Source of the DNA: Leadbetterella lacunae | Lineage (GTDB): Bacteria > Bacteroidota > Bacteroidia > Cytophagales > Spirosomataceae | DNA: 64,000 nt | Direction: 5' to 3' | Assembly: GCF_042649125.1 (NCBI RefSeq) | Contig: NZ_JBHRYQ010000001.1 | Coordinates: forward strand, 2,480,001-2,544,000 | Part shown: one piece after another, positions 16,551 to 25,475 of the stretch | Layout: each line of letters starts with the position of its first letter | How positions within the stretch are numbered: position 1 is the first letter of the stretch | The notes under the pieces: model-generated | What the model saw: only the letters and a program-made list of their open reading frames with translations | What the model was told of the DNA's origin: nothing | Databases searched by the model: none | Translations under genes and position numbers: made by a program

Positions 16551-18482
16551 ATGAAAAATACATTTAAAATATATGGTTTGATTCTAATGTTTACGGCACA
16601 ACTATTTGCCCAAGAATCACCCAAAGAAGAAGATTTTTACAAAATAGTAACCTTACCGGTTCCAGAAGGCATCATATTAGAAATAGGCGGCCTAGCTATG
16701 ATGCCAAATGGATCTATGGCTTTGGCTACCAGACGTGGAGAGGTTTGGATTGTAGAAAATCCCAGTTCAAAGAATCCATATTTTAAGAAATTTGCTTCTG
16801 GTTTACATGAGATTTTGGGTTTATCTTACAAAGAAGGTTCCCTAATCTGTGCTCAAAGAGGTGAATTAACAAAGCTAACAGACAAAAATGGCGACGGCAA
16901 AGCAGACAGTTACGAAACCGTATACGCATGGGATATTTCAGGTCATTACCACGAATATTCTTTTGGACCAAAAATAGCACCTGATGGTAGCTTTTTTGTG
17001 AGCGGAAACGTAGCTTTTGGCGACGAAGAATGGTGGAGAGGAGAAGCAAGGGCAAAGACTAGAGGTACTATATTTAAGATTCATCCCGATGGAAAATATG
17101 AGCCTTGGGCAGCAGGAATGCGTTCGCCAGCTGGTTTAGGAATGATAGACGGCGAACTGTTCTACTCAGACAATCAAGGCGACTGGATGGGTTCGGGAGG
17201 CATTTGGCATGTTAAAAAAGGAGGTTTTATGGGGCATCCGGCAAGTTTAAAATGGGCGGAACAAAACGGAGTAGTAAAACTGACAGAAAAAGAGTTTTTT
17301 GCGGAACGAGATAACCGACAAAACCGCACAGCTACAGGCGTGGCCATCAAACCTGAAAATGTAGTAGACGAAACAGCACAGACTTTATTTGAACTAAAAG
17401 AAAAATATCCAATGGTGCAAACCCCTGCTGTTTGGCTTCCTCACGGAATTTTGGGAATATCAAACTCAGAAATAATAAAAGATGAAACATCTGGAGATTT
17501 TGGGCCTTTTGCAGGCCAAATATTTATAGGTGACCAAGGCCAATCGAAGATCATGCGTGTGTATATGGAAAAAGTCAACGGCGAGTATCAAGGGGCAGCC
17601 TGGGACTTTAGATCTGGTTTTCAGTCAGGCGTGTTAAGAATGGCGTTTGCTACTGACGGGTCTATGTTTGTGGGTGAAACCAACCGAGGCTGGGGATCTG
17701 CTGGAGATGCCAATCAAGGTTTACAAAAACTGGTATGGAACGGTAAAATCCCTTTTGAAATGATAAACTGCAAAGCAATGGCCGATGGTTTTGAAATAAA
17801 CTTCACTTTGCCCGTTGATAGAAAGTCAGCGGAAGATCTATCCTCCTATGTTGCAAGTAGCTTTATCTACAAACACCACCCAGTGTACGGCTCGCCTCCG
17901 ATAAATACTGAGGACTTAAAAATTAAAGGCGTTAACCTAAGTGCTGATGGCAAAAAACTACGAATCGTAATAGAAAACCTAAGACCTTATTATGTACATG
18001 AACTAAACTTAAGTGGAATAAGATCGGCAACTGGCTCATGGACTTTGGTACACCCAACGGTTTATTATACCCTAAATGCGATTCCGAGCGGTGATAAACT
18101 TGGAGCAAATGAACTAATAAAAACCAATTCGGGCAAAAATACAGCCTCGGTCCCGAGTAAGGCCACCAAAGAATTGGTTTCGCCTGATGGAAAAAAATCA
18201 GCTAGTACTTCTACTAAAGCTACACCCGTGACATTTGAAAGCATAAAACCATTGTTACAAAAACATACGTGCCTGGCGTGCCATGCTCAAGACAAAAAAG
18301 TTATAGGGCCTGCATTTAAAGACATAGCCAAAAGGAAATATTCGGCCACGAAAATAATGGAGTTAATTTATAACCCAAAACCAGAAAACTGGCCGGATTT
18401 TGCAACACCAATGGCTCCTATGCCGCATGTTCCTAAAAAGGACGTAATGCAAATTGCCTCTTATATAAATTCATTGAGATAG
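16551..18482 (+). CDS. secreted glucose/sorbosone-dehydrogenase-like beta-propeller with C-terminal cytochrome c
   Basis: The 643-residue product has a signal peptide (MKNTFKIYGL to FAQ, about residue 20), a six-bladed propeller of the sorbosone dehydrogenase/DUF7133 type (about 25-390, with blocks such as HYHEYSFGPKIAPDGSFF, WAAGMRSPAGLGM and GQIFIGDQGQSKIMRVY), a beta-sandwich linker (about 395-520), a low-complexity Ser/Thr/Lys joint, and a C-terminal class I cytochrome c with CLACH at 574-578 and a methionine-rich PMAPMP axial region. Related proteins oxidise sugars or bind heme in planctomycetes and Bacteroidota and pass electrons to the respiratory chain. It follows the DUF1080 gene by 19 bases, so the two are likely co-transcribed. 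Catalysis is inferred. Confidence 0.87.
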   Translation: MKNTFKIYGLILMFTAQLFAQESPKEEDFYKIVTLPVPEGIILEIGGLAMMPNGSMALATRRGEVWIVENPSSKNPYFKKFASGLHEILGLSYKEGSLICAQRGELTKLTDKNGDGKADSYETVYAWDISGHYHEYSFGPKIAPDGSFFVSGNVAFGDEEWWRGEARAKTRGTIFKIHPDGKYEPWAAGMRSPAGLGMIDGELFYSDNQGDWMGSGGIWHVKKGGFMGHPASLKWAEQNGVVKLTEKEFFAERDNRQNRTATGVAIKPENVVDETAQTLFELKEKYPMVQTPAVWLPHGILGISNSEIIKDETSGDFGPFAGQIFIGDQGQSKIMRVYMEKVNGEYQGAAWDFRSGFQSGVLRMAFATDGSMFVGETNRGWGSAGDANQGLQKLVWNGKIPFEMINCKAMADGFEINFTLPVDRKSAEDLSSYVASSFIYKHHPVYGSPPINTEDLKIKGVNLSADGKKLRIVIENLRPYYVHELNLSGIRSATGSWTLVHPTVYYTLNAIPSGDKLGANELIKTNSGKNTASVPSKATKELVSPDGKKSASTSTKATPVTFESIKPLLQKHTCLACHAQDKKVIGPAFKDIAKRKYSATKIMELIYNPKPENWPDFATPMAPMPHVPKKDVMQIASYINSLR

Positions 18483-18490
18483 AGAAAACG

Positions 18491-18522
18491 AAAAAAGCCG
18501 ACTAAGAAGCCGGCTTTTTTTT
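18491..18522 (+). terminator. terminator of the DUF1080-cytochrome operon
   Basis: AAAAAAGCCG (18491-18500) pairs with CGGCTTTTTT (18511-18520) with a 10-base loop and further T. The stem is symmetric and may also stop the convergent small lipoprotein gene. Confidence 0.88.
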
Positions 18523-18543
18523 AATGATCATCCAATTTGATTT

Positions 18544-18897
18544 TTATTTCAAAACTGTTTTAAAAGGCTCTATGCTTTTAAGTTTTTCATAATTAGCAGC
18601 ACTTACTTTAAACGAAAAATTATCGCTCGAAGGGCATGTGCAGGCCATGCAATAGATATTACCGTCTTTGGTATTTTTAAAATCTACCAATTCAGTAACA
18701 CCATTATCTTTTAAAAACGAAGTAAATCTAGCTTCACGAGATAAATTGCCTGAATCTGTATATTTTGACACATCCCATGGCTCAGAACACTGTGTGGGCT
18801 TATAATTTATGGTTTTCAATTCTTCAGCTATAACTTCTGCTTTTTCACAAGAGTTAATGCCTATGGCAAGAAGGATACAGATTTTTATAAAATTCAT
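18544..18897 (-). CDS. hypothetical cysteine-containing lipoprotein
   Basis: The 117-residue product has a signal peptide with a lipobox-like end (AIGINSC, Cys at residue 17). The mature region holds QCSEPW and a CMACTC cluster near residue 83-88, so up to four cysteines could form disulfides or bind a metal. I do not recognise a family. It lies convergent with the cytochrome operon and ahead of the isomerase gene on the same strand, but 90 bases separate them. Confidence 0.72.
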   Translation of the reverse strand: MNFIKICILLAIGINSCEKAEVIAEELKTINYKPTQCSEPWDVSKYTDSGNLSREARFTSFLKDNGVTELVDFKNTKDGNIYCMACTCPSSDNFSFKVSAANYEKLKSIEPFKTVLK

Positions 18898-18988
18898 AAT
18901 ACTTTAATTTTGTTTTTCTTTTATGACCCCGATTTGAAAATATTGGTTGGAAATCATTCTGAAAAAATAAACGTTTACGATCTATTTT

Positions 18989-19900
18989 TTAGTCTAAAAA
19001 CTGCTTCACATAGTTCCTGGCAGTTCTGATAGCAGCCGTTACATCTTCGGTAGAACCTTCAAATGCCTTGTCTTCTACTTCAATCACCACCGGCCCTCGG
19101 TACCTCACGTCAGTTAAAGCCGCAAAAAACGCTCGCCAATTTACATCTCCCAGTCCGGGAAGTTTAGGAGAATGATATTCCAAAGGATTAGCCAAAATAC
19201 CCACATTGTCGAGCTTATCTTTATAAACTTTTACGTCTTTAATATGAATATGATGCAGCCTATCTTTGTATTTATAAATGGGCTTAATTTCGTCCATCAT
19301 CTGAAAAACCATATGTGATGGATCATAGTTTAAACCAAACAAAGGCGTTGGAAAAGTCTCAAACATAATGTCCCAAACGGCTGGTGAAATGGCCAAATTC
19401 TTACCTCCCGGCCACTCGTCATTGGTAAAAAACATCGGGCAATTCTCTATTCCTATTTTTATATCTTCTTGCTTAGCGGTTTCTATAATCGGCTGCCATA
19501 GTTTTTTAAATAAGGCCAAATTGTCCTGCATGTTTAAATTTTGATTCCTACCGATAAAGGTATTCATCACAGGCACGTTTAGCTGATTACAAGCCCTTAT
19601 GATTTTTTTTATGTGTTCGATATAAAACTCAGACTTAGCCGTATCCGGATCTAGCGGATTGGGATAATAACCTAATCCAGAAATACTTACATTACGCTCT
19701 TTGGTATAGTGCTGAATATATTTGGCATCCATTTTTTCTACGTCAATATGCGTAACGCCTGCGTATCTACGAGTATCTCCACTACCTCCTGGCCAACACA
19801 TCATTTCCACACATTGAAAATCATTTTTGGCGGCATAGTCTACCACATGTTCGAAACCAAAATCTGCTAATATTGCAGACACAAAACCCAGTTTTAACAT
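18989..19900 (-). CDS. sugar phosphate isomerase/epimerase (xylose-isomerase-like TIM barrel)
   Basis: The 303-residue product is an AP-endonuclease-2 type TIM barrel. Metal ligands expected for the family are visible: Glu in IKIGIENCPM, Asp and His in FGLNYDPSHMVFQ, His in RLHHIHIKDVKV and Glu in GPVVIEVEDKAF. Such enzymes isomerise or epimerise sugars or ketosugars in the cytoplasm. It has no signal peptide. It follows trpD by 18 bases and is likely co-transcribed with it, although they have no known functional link. The nearby DUF1080 and propeller-cytochrome genes act on sugars and may supply its substrate; this is a guess from proximity. Confidence 0.87.
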   Translation of the reverse strand: MLKLGFVSAILADFGFEHVVDYAAKNDFQCVEMMCWPGGSGDTRRYAGVTHIDVEKMDAKYIQHYTKERNVSISGLGYYPNPLDPDTAKSEFYIEHIKKIIRACNQLNVPVMNTFIGRNQNLNMQDNLALFKKLWQPIIETAKQEDIKIGIENCPMFFTNDEWPGGKNLAISPAVWDIMFETFPTPLFGLNYDPSHMVFQMMDEIKPIYKYKDRLHHIHIKDVKVYKDKLDNVGILANPLEYHSPKLPGLGDVNWRAFFAALTDVRYRGPVVIEVEDKAFEGSTEDVTAAIRTARNYVKQFLD

Positions 19901-19918
19901 AGTATTTTTATTTAAATA

Positions 19919-20902
19919 TTATTCGACAAGTTTTTTAAGGCTGTTTAAAGCACGACCTGACTCCAGAGACTCTTTGGCCATAAGAATACCATCTACCTCA
20001 GAAATATCGTTTGCAATGCTCAAAGCCAAGCCGGCATTTGCTAATACCGCAGAGGTTTGGGCTACTGTGCCTTTATTGGCCAAAACCAATTTAACTATTT
20101 CTGCGGACTCTTCTAAACTTCCGCCTCCATGAAGTTCGATTTGTTGACATTGCTGAAAACCTAAGTCTGCGGGTGAAACTATTTTATTACTATTTTTTGT
20201 CGCAAATTTAAAATCACTGGTAAGCGAAACTTCATCGTAAATATCGAGAGAATGCACCACTCCAAATTTGGTTTCTGATTGATTAAAAAGAGCCTCAAAT
20301 ATCTCAAAGGTCTTTAGGTCAGACACTCCCGTTAATTGTTTTTTTACTTTTGCTGGATTAAGAAGTGGTCCCAGAATATTAAAAAAAGTACGAATCCCGA
20401 GCTCTTTCCTTATCGGTCCAACAAAACGCATAGCCGGATGAAACAGCGGAGCGTGTAAGTAACATATACCTGCTTCAGATATTTTCTTTTTCAAATAGTC
20501 TGCATCGTTTGTAAACTTAACGCCGAGATACTCCAAAACCGTGCTACTCCCAACTGCCGAACTTACACCATGGTTGCCGTGTTTGGCAACTTTTTGACCC
20601 GCCCCCGCCACCACAAAAGCCGAAGTAGTAGAAATATTAAACGTGTCTTTTCCGTCACCACCTGTACCACAAACGTCAATGGCATCAAACTCCTCAAAAT
20701 CAAGCGGTAAAGCTAAACTTAGCATAGCTTCTCTAAAACCAATAAGCTCTGCGGTAGTAATACCTTTTTGTTGAATAGCAACCAAAAAACCAGCTATTTG
20801 TGAAGGGTTAACTTCTCCTGACCCAATTTTTAATACCGCTTCGTAGGCCTCTTTTTGACTCAAAGATTTTCCCGAAATCAAAAGACCCAAATATTCTTTC
20901 AT
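19919..20902 (-). CDS. trpD: anthranilate phosphoribosyltransferase
   Basis: TrpD joins anthranilate with PRPP to make phosphoribosyl-anthranilate, step two of tryptophan synthesis. The 327-residue product has the PRPP-binding CGTGGDG (78-84), the FNISTTSAFV block, KHGNHGVSS (106-114), and the C-terminal domain usual in the family. It is isolated: trpE, trpG, trpC, trpF and trpB are not adjacent, whereas many Bacteroidota keep a compact trp operon. A terminator-like hairpin in the upstream region (21042-21069) raises the question of leader control. Confidence 0.95.
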   Translation of the reverse strand: MKEYLGLLISGKSLSQKEAYEAVLKIGSGEVNPSQIAGFLVAIQQKGITTAELIGFREAMLSLALPLDFEEFDAIDVCGTGGDGKDTFNISTTSAFVVAGAGQKVAKHGNHGVSSAVGSSTVLEYLGVKFTNDADYLKKKISEAGICYLHAPLFHPAMRFVGPIRKELGIRTFFNILGPLLNPAKVKKQLTGVSDLKTFEIFEALFNQSETKFGVVHSLDIYDEVSLTSDFKFATKNSNKIVSPADLGFQQCQQIELHGGGSLEESAEIVKLVLANKGTVAQTSAVLANAGLALSIANDISEVDGILMAKESLESGRALNSLKKLVE

Positions 20903-21041
20903 ATATAATTAATTATGCGTGCTGTACTATTTTTTACACACCTTAAAATAAGTACAATCTAAAGGATTATTCAAGAGAAGGTAGTTTTTTATTAGAGTTT
21001 GTATTAAAAAAGAATAATATTTTACGGAGAAAAAAGGCAAA

Positions 21042-21069
21042 AAAAAAGGATGCCTCCACGACATCCTTT
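21042..21069 (-). terminator. terminator-like hairpin upstream of trpD, possible attenuator
   Basis: On the minus strand AAAGGATG (21069-21062) pairs with CATCCTTT (21052-21045), loop of 9, followed by a run of T and then a second T run. No minus-strand gene lies upstream to need a terminator, so it either ends a short RNA or acts in the trpD leader, about 140 bases before the start codon. Confidence 0.5.
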
Positions 21070-21189
21070 ATGAGTTTATATATGACAAATTTAGCGATCT
21101 ACATTTTTTGGATAATACCTGAAAGAAATCAAAGTGTCAGATTTAAATTAATATTATAGAATCAATTTCAATTTCTGTGCCATTCTTTT

Positions 21190-21197
21190 TACTTTTG
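21190..21197 (+). promoter_or_regulatory. -7 element of the recJ promoter
   Basis: TACTTTTG matches TAnnTTTG and ends seven bases before the ATG at 21205. The -33 position has TTTC rather than TTTG. The transcript would have almost no leader. Confidence 0.4.
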
Positions 21198-21204
21198 AGT
21201 CACA

Positions 21205-22932
21205 ATGGAAAAAATCTGGAATTTTAAACCTACACCCGCAACAGTAGAAGAGCAAGCAACTGTACAAACGCTTGAAAAAGAGCTTACTGTAAACCAAGCT
21301 ATGGCTACCATGCTTTGGCAAAGAGGCATTCATTCTTTTGACGAAGCCAAGCATTTTTTTAGACCGTCACTCTCCGACCTCCACGACCCATTTCTGATGA
21401 AAGACATGGAAATAGCGGTTAACCGATTGCTGTTGGCAATTGAAAAAAATGAGAAAATTGTAATATTTGGCGATTATGACGTAGACGGAACCACCGCTGT
21501 GGCACTATTTTATGGCTACCTTTTTGAGCACTACCAAAACATAGCCTACTATAACCCCGACCGCTACAAAGAAGGTTACGGAATCTCTACTATGGGGATA
21601 GACTGGGCAGCAGCAGAAGGTGCCACGCTAATGATTAGCTTAGACTGTGGCATAAAATCAATAGATAAAATAGCCTATGCAAAAGAAAAACACGGCATAG
21701 AGTTTATCATTTGTGATCACCACGAACCCGGCGATGAACTGCCAGATGCAGTAGCGGTTTTGGACCCCAAAAGAACCGATTGCCCCTACCCTTTTAAGGA
21801 ACTTACTGGAAACGGCGTAGGCTTCAAATTGCTCACTGCTTTTTGTTTGAAAAAAGGAATCGCACTCGATGGCCTCTTTCAGTATTTAGACCTTGCAATG
21901 GTGAGTATAGCCTCTGACATAGTGCCAATAGTAGGTGAAAACCGGATTTTGGCTTATCACGGATTAAAAAAAATAAATGAAAATCCGCGAATTGGCCTTA
22001 AAGCACTCAAACAGGTATCAGGTTTTATGGGCGAAATGACCATCGAAAATGTGGTATTTGTGTTAGGGCCAAGAATAAATGCCGCAGGAAGAATAAAGCA
22101 CGCAAAAGCTGCAGTAGAACTTTTACTTTCAGATAACCTAGAAGAAGCCATAGAATTTGCCTACGCTATACAAGAACACAATACCCAAAGGCGGGAATTG
22201 GATGCGAGCATAACCGAGCAGGCACTGGCCATGATTCAGAATGATCCATGGATTTTTAGCGAAGCCAAAAGCACGGTTTTATTCAATGAAGGCTGGCACA
22301 AAGGCGTAATTGGTATTGTGGCATCTCGTTGTATAGAAAATTACTACCGCCCAACCGTGATTTTTACATTATCAAAAGAAAATGAAGCCGCTGGCTCAGC
22401 TCGGTCAGTTCCAGGTTTTGATTTATATAAGGCCATAGAAGCTTGCTCGCAGCACCTAATACAGTTTGGTGGCCACATGCACGCCGCCGGTATGACAATT
22501 GCGGTAGAAAACATCGAAGCATTTAGGCGAGCATTTGACGAGCAAGTGGTTAAAAACACCAATGAAGAGATATTAACTCCGAAAATTAACGTAGACTTAG
22601 ACCTTCCGATTTCAGAAATTAGCCCGAAGTTTTATCGGATACTGAAACAAATGGCACCTTTTGGGCCGCACAATATGCAGCCTGTGTTCGTTTCTAAAAA
22701 CCTTACACTGGCAAGCGACCCGAGGATATTAAAAGAAAAACATTTAAAATTGGAGATTTTGGACGAAACAACCGGTGCTGTTTTGTCAGCTATAGGTTTT
22801 GGAATAGCAGAAAAGTATTATTCGGGCTTAAAAAACGGCGATAACTTTTCGATGGCGTATTCCATTGAAGAAAATACATTTAGAGACAAAACTACTCTTC
22901 AGCTATTTATACGAGACATCAAATTTGAATAA
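21205..22932 (+). CDS. recJ: single-stranded-DNA-specific exonuclease RecJ
   Basis: RecJ degrades single-stranded DNA 5' to 3' in recombination and repair. The 575-residue product has the DHH-family core: IFGDYDVDGTTAVALF (motif I, Asp at 90, 92 and 94), DCGI, ICDHHEPGDELPDA (DHH at 171-173), then the DHHA1 domain with GGHMHAAGM near residue 420, and a C-terminal OB-like domain. The length matches the family. lptB follows by 83 bases on the same strand and may be co-transcribed. Confidence 0.96.
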   Translation: MEKIWNFKPTPATVEEQATVQTLEKELTVNQAMATMLWQRGIHSFDEAKHFFRPSLSDLHDPFLMKDMEIAVNRLLLAIEKNEKIVIFGDYDVDGTTAVALFYGYLFEHYQNIAYYNPDRYKEGYGISTMGIDWAAAEGATLMISLDCGIKSIDKIAYAKEKHGIEFIICDHHEPGDELPDAVAVLDPKRTDCPYPFKELTGNGVGFKLLTAFCLKKGIALDGLFQYLDLAMVSIASDIVPIVGENRILAYHGLKKINENPRIGLKALKQVSGFMGEMTIENVVFVLGPRINAAGRIKHAKAAVELLLSDNLEEAIEFAYAIQEHNTQRRELDASITEQALAMIQNDPWIFSEAKSTVLFNEGWHKGVIGIVASRCIENYYRPTVIFTLSKENEAAGSARSVPGFDLYKAIEACSQHLIQFGGHMHAAGMTIAVENIEAFRRAFDEQVVKNTNEEILTPKINVDLDLPISEISPKFYRILKQMAPFGPHNMQPVFVSKNLTLASDPRILKEKHLKLEILDETTGAVLSAIGFGIAEKYYSGLKNGDNFSMAYSIEENTFRDKTTLQLFIRDIKFE

Positions 22933-23015
22933 TAACAAACCGTAAGTTTTTTTAACAGTTTCTATTCATATTAATGTTGTAATTTTACGGGATAGAAAAA
23001 CAGGGTTTAACGCAT

Positions 23016-23756
23016 ATGATACTTCGAACCGAGAATTTAATAAAGAAATACGGCCAACGTTTGGTAAACAATCAGGTGAGCTACCAAGTGGCACAAGGCG
23101 AGATTGTGGGTTTGCTAGGACCAAACGGAGCCGGAAAGACCACGTCGTTTTATATGGCTGTGGGACTGGTAAAACCCACTGAGGGCAGTATCTGGTTAGA
23201 CGATGTAAATATTACTAGCCTCCCCATGTACAAACGTGCTAAGTTGGGAATCGGATATTTGGCACAAGAGGCTTCTATTTTTAGAGACCTTACGGTCGAA
23301 GAAAATATATTGGGCGTAATGGAACTAGCAAAGCCCGATATGACTCAAACCGAAAGAAAAGAAAAAACGGAGTCCTTATTAGAAGAATTTAGTTTGACTC
23401 ATGTCAGAAAAAATAAAGGTATTGTGCTTTCAGGCGGTGAGCGTCGCCGTACCGAAATAGCCCGAGCATTGGCGGTAGACCCTAAGTTTATTTTACTAGA
23501 TGAGCCTTTTGCGGGAGTTGACCCCATTGCTGTAGAAGAAATTCAAGGAATAGTGGCCAAGCTAAAACATAGAAACATAGGCATACTTATAACAGACCAC
23601 AATGTAAACGAGACTTTGTCAATCACAGACAGAGCCTATTTGCTTTTCGAAGGAAAAATATTAAAACAAGGATCGGCAGAAGAACTAGCCGCAGACGAAA
23701 TGGTACGTAAAGTGTACCTCGGCATGAACTTCGAACTTAAGCGTAAGTTCCTGTAA
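23016..23756 (+). CDS. lptB: LPS export ABC transporter ATP-binding protein
   Basis: LptB powers extraction of lipopolysaccharide from the inner membrane as part of LptB2FG. The 246-residue product has Walker A GPNGAGKTT (35-43), the Q-loop LAQEASIFRDLTVEENI typical of LptB, signature LSGGERRRTEIARAL, Walker B FILLDEPFAGVDP, and the switch His in LITDHNVNET. The gene follows recJ; lptF, lptG, lptC and lptA are not adjacent. A strong terminator follows. Confidence 0.94.
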   Translation: MILRTENLIKKYGQRLVNNQVSYQVAQGEIVGLLGPNGAGKTTSFYMAVGLVKPTEGSIWLDDVNITSLPMYKRAKLGIGYLAQEASIFRDLTVEENILGVMELAKPDMTQTERKEKTESLLEEFSLTHVRKNKGIVLSGGERRRTEIARALAVDPKFILLDEPFAGVDPIAVEEIQGIVAKLKHRNIGILITDHNVNETLSITDRAYLLFEGKILKQGSAEELAADEMVRKVYLGMNFELKRKFL

Positions 23757-23773
23757 ATTAAAACATAAGCACA

Positions 23774-23805
23774 AAAAAAAGACGTGAGTGATCACGTCTT
23801 TTTTT
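23774..23805. terminator. bidirectional terminator between lptB and ompH-like gene
   Basis: AAAAAAAGACGTG and CACGTCTTTTTTT form a perfect 13-bp stem with a 6-base loop (AGTGAT). T runs exist on both strands, so it can stop both convergent genes. Confidence 0.92.
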
Positions 23806-23828
23806 ATATCTCAACTATTTTACTAGTC

Positions 23829-24425
23829 TTATTTCTTAGTAGAATCTGCAGGAGTTTCTGCTTTTTTACCAGAACCTTTATATTCTTCGTTTAAGCCTTT
23901 CAATATTTCGTCTGTAATATCTAAATCTTCTTTGGCGTATAATACACCACCACCTTTCGAGTATCCAATAACCATGTCATACTTATCACTAGAATTATAT
24001 TTCTTCAAATAAGCATTGATGTTAGTCAACAATTCGTCCGTCTTTTTTGCTTGCTCTTCTTGCAAGTTACCAGCTGCATTGTCTCTAAACAACATGATGT
24101 CCTGCTCTTTTTTCTGAAGTTGCATTTGCGTAGTTTTTGCTTGCTCTTCCGTCATGCCACCAGCTTGTGCTCTTCTTTGAAACATCGAAACTTCGTTTTG
24201 GAAAGATTGAGATCTTTTAGCCAAATCGTTTTCTAAAGCGAAACGCTTGTTTTCAAATTCTTTAACTACGTCTTTGTAGTATTCGTAATTGTTAAGAAGC
24301 GTGTCTGTGTTCACATAAACGATTCTTCCTGAAGGTTGACCACCAGCTGAAGTTTTTTCAGCGGCTTTGTTACAACTCATGATAGCCACTGTAAGGGCAA
24401 GAAATAGGACGGTTATTTTTTTCAT
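23829..24425 (-). CDS. OmpH/Skp-family lipoprotein
   Basis: The 198-residue product begins with a lipoprotein signal (TVAIMSC, Cys at residue 18) and continues with the OmpH domain: GRIVYVNTDTLLNNYEYY at about 33-50, long charged helices with heptad character (about 50-140), and the late GYSKGGGVLYAKEDLDIT block. Skp-like proteins are periplasmic trimers that hold unfolded outer-membrane proteins in a helical cavity. The lipid anchor distinguishes this form from E. coli Skp and is frequent in Bacteroidota. The C-terminal Lys/Ala/Pro tail is low in complexity. Confidence 0.9.
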   Translation of the reverse strand: MKKITVLFLALTVAIMSCNKAAEKTSAGGQPSGRIVYVNTDTLLNNYEYYKDVVKEFENKRFALENDLAKRSQSFQNEVSMFQRRAQAGGMTEEQAKTTQMQLQKKEQDIMLFRDNAAGNLQEEQAKKTDELLTNINAYLKKYNSSDKYDMVIGYSKGGGVLYAKEDLDITDEILKGLNEEYKGSGKKAETPADSTKK

Positions 24426-24549
24426 TAAATTTTGTAAGTTTCGAATTAAGGATGCAAATATAGGTAATTTACTGATTATTATAAAAAAGAGAACAAAATG
24501 GATGTGTTAAAACACAAAAGATGGTTAATCTAGGAGGTTTTTTGAAGTT

Positions 24550-25419
24550 TTACTCAATCTCAAAAGGCACAAATTCCATCCAATCTACCTCTAAACTAAA
24601 ATTATGCTCGGGTTTCTCAGATGCTTTTGGATTTGAAATAGAAATAAATTTATCCGAATGCCAAATATTCGCTCTAAACCTCGACTCATCTTGCGGAATT
24701 CCTTCTGACACCTCGGTATAGTCCCACAAGATTATTTTTTCGTTCGAAACCGGGTGAATCACCCACCAAACGATTCGCTCAGGCATCCAATCAAATCCAT
24801 AGGTATAAAAATCAGAGGAGGCATCGTAATTGTCTACAGGAAGAATATTATTCGGAGTAGTTTGCGATACTTTTAACTCTTTAATGACCGGCTTTTCGTT
24901 TACTGTAATTTCGGTATTCAGTAGCTCACCTGTATCTAACTTTATGATACGCTCTACACGTTTTAGCTTTTTGCCTTTTCCGGTATATGTGCCAATATAA
25001 AGTAGCGTTGGGTCAGTCAGGTGCCATTCAAAATCTATTTCGCTGAGGCCATTTGGGGTTTCATTATAGGTAAACAAACCCACTAAAGCACCCACATTGG
25101 GCTGCAGGTCATCTACCTTGGGTATCTTAAGACTAGCCGAATAGGTGCCAAAATGGGTGATATTTTTAGAAATAATTTGTGGCCCTTGCCTAGGTCCTAC
25201 CTTATCTTCTTTGTGTAACGTGAGTTTTAAAACTTTTTTATTTGAGGCAAATGATGAATACTCACCCTGTCGATATTTGAAAGGGAGTTTTTCTCCGTGT
25301 GTCATGTAGTCAAAAAAAAGAGACTCTTCTGACTCAAAATTTTCTCTAAACATAGGTTTTAACTGAGCACAAGTAGTAAAAGGAAAGCAAAACAGACAAA
25401 TAAATACTTTTAAAGTCAT
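24550..25419 (-). CDS. secreted GH16-like glycoside hydrolase
   Basis: The 289-residue product has a signal peptide (cleavage near CAQ, residue 19). It is a concanavalin-like jelly roll with the GH16 active site EIDFE (residues 127-131: nucleophile Glu127, Asp129, acid/base Glu131). GTYSASLKIP before it and FYTYGFDWMPERIVWWV after it are typical GH16 strands. GH16 enzymes cut beta-1,3/1,4-glucans, laminarin, agar or carrageenan; the specificity cannot be decided here. It is isolated from any SusCD pair, so it is not part of a classic polysaccharide utilisation locus in this window. Confidence 0.88.
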   Translation of the reverse strand: MTLKVFICLFCFPFTTCAQLKPMFRENFESEESLFFDYMTHGEKLPFKYRQGEYSSFASNKKVLKLTLHKEDKVGPRQGPQIISKNITHFGTYSASLKIPKVDDLQPNVGALVGLFTYNETPNGLSEIDFEWHLTDPTLLYIGTYTGKGKKLKRVERIIKLDTGELLNTEITVNEKPVIKELKVSQTTPNNILPVDNYDASSDFYTYGFDWMPERIVWWVIHPVSNEKIILWDYTEVSEGIPQDESRFRANIWHSDKFISISNPKASEKPEHNFSLEVDWMEFVPFEIE

Positions 25420-25426
25420 TTTGTAT

Positions 25427-25467
25427 AAAAAAATGGGCAGAGAGATTTAATCATTTTCCCTGCCCAG
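25427..25467 (-). terminator. terminator of the small membrane protein gene
   Basis: On the minus strand TGGGCAG (25466-25460) pairs with CTGCCCA (25440-25434), loop about 19 bases, followed by seven T. Confidence 0.72.
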
Positions 25468-25475
25468 CATAAAAA

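Larger units (their letters stand above)
20903..21204. other. divergent region between trpD and recJ
   Basis: I see no gene in these 302 bases. The region holds a hairpin with a T run on the minus strand (21042-21069), a minus-strand TAAATTTG element (21090-21083) just upstream of the hairpin, and the recJ -7 element at the right end. Confidence 0.5.
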
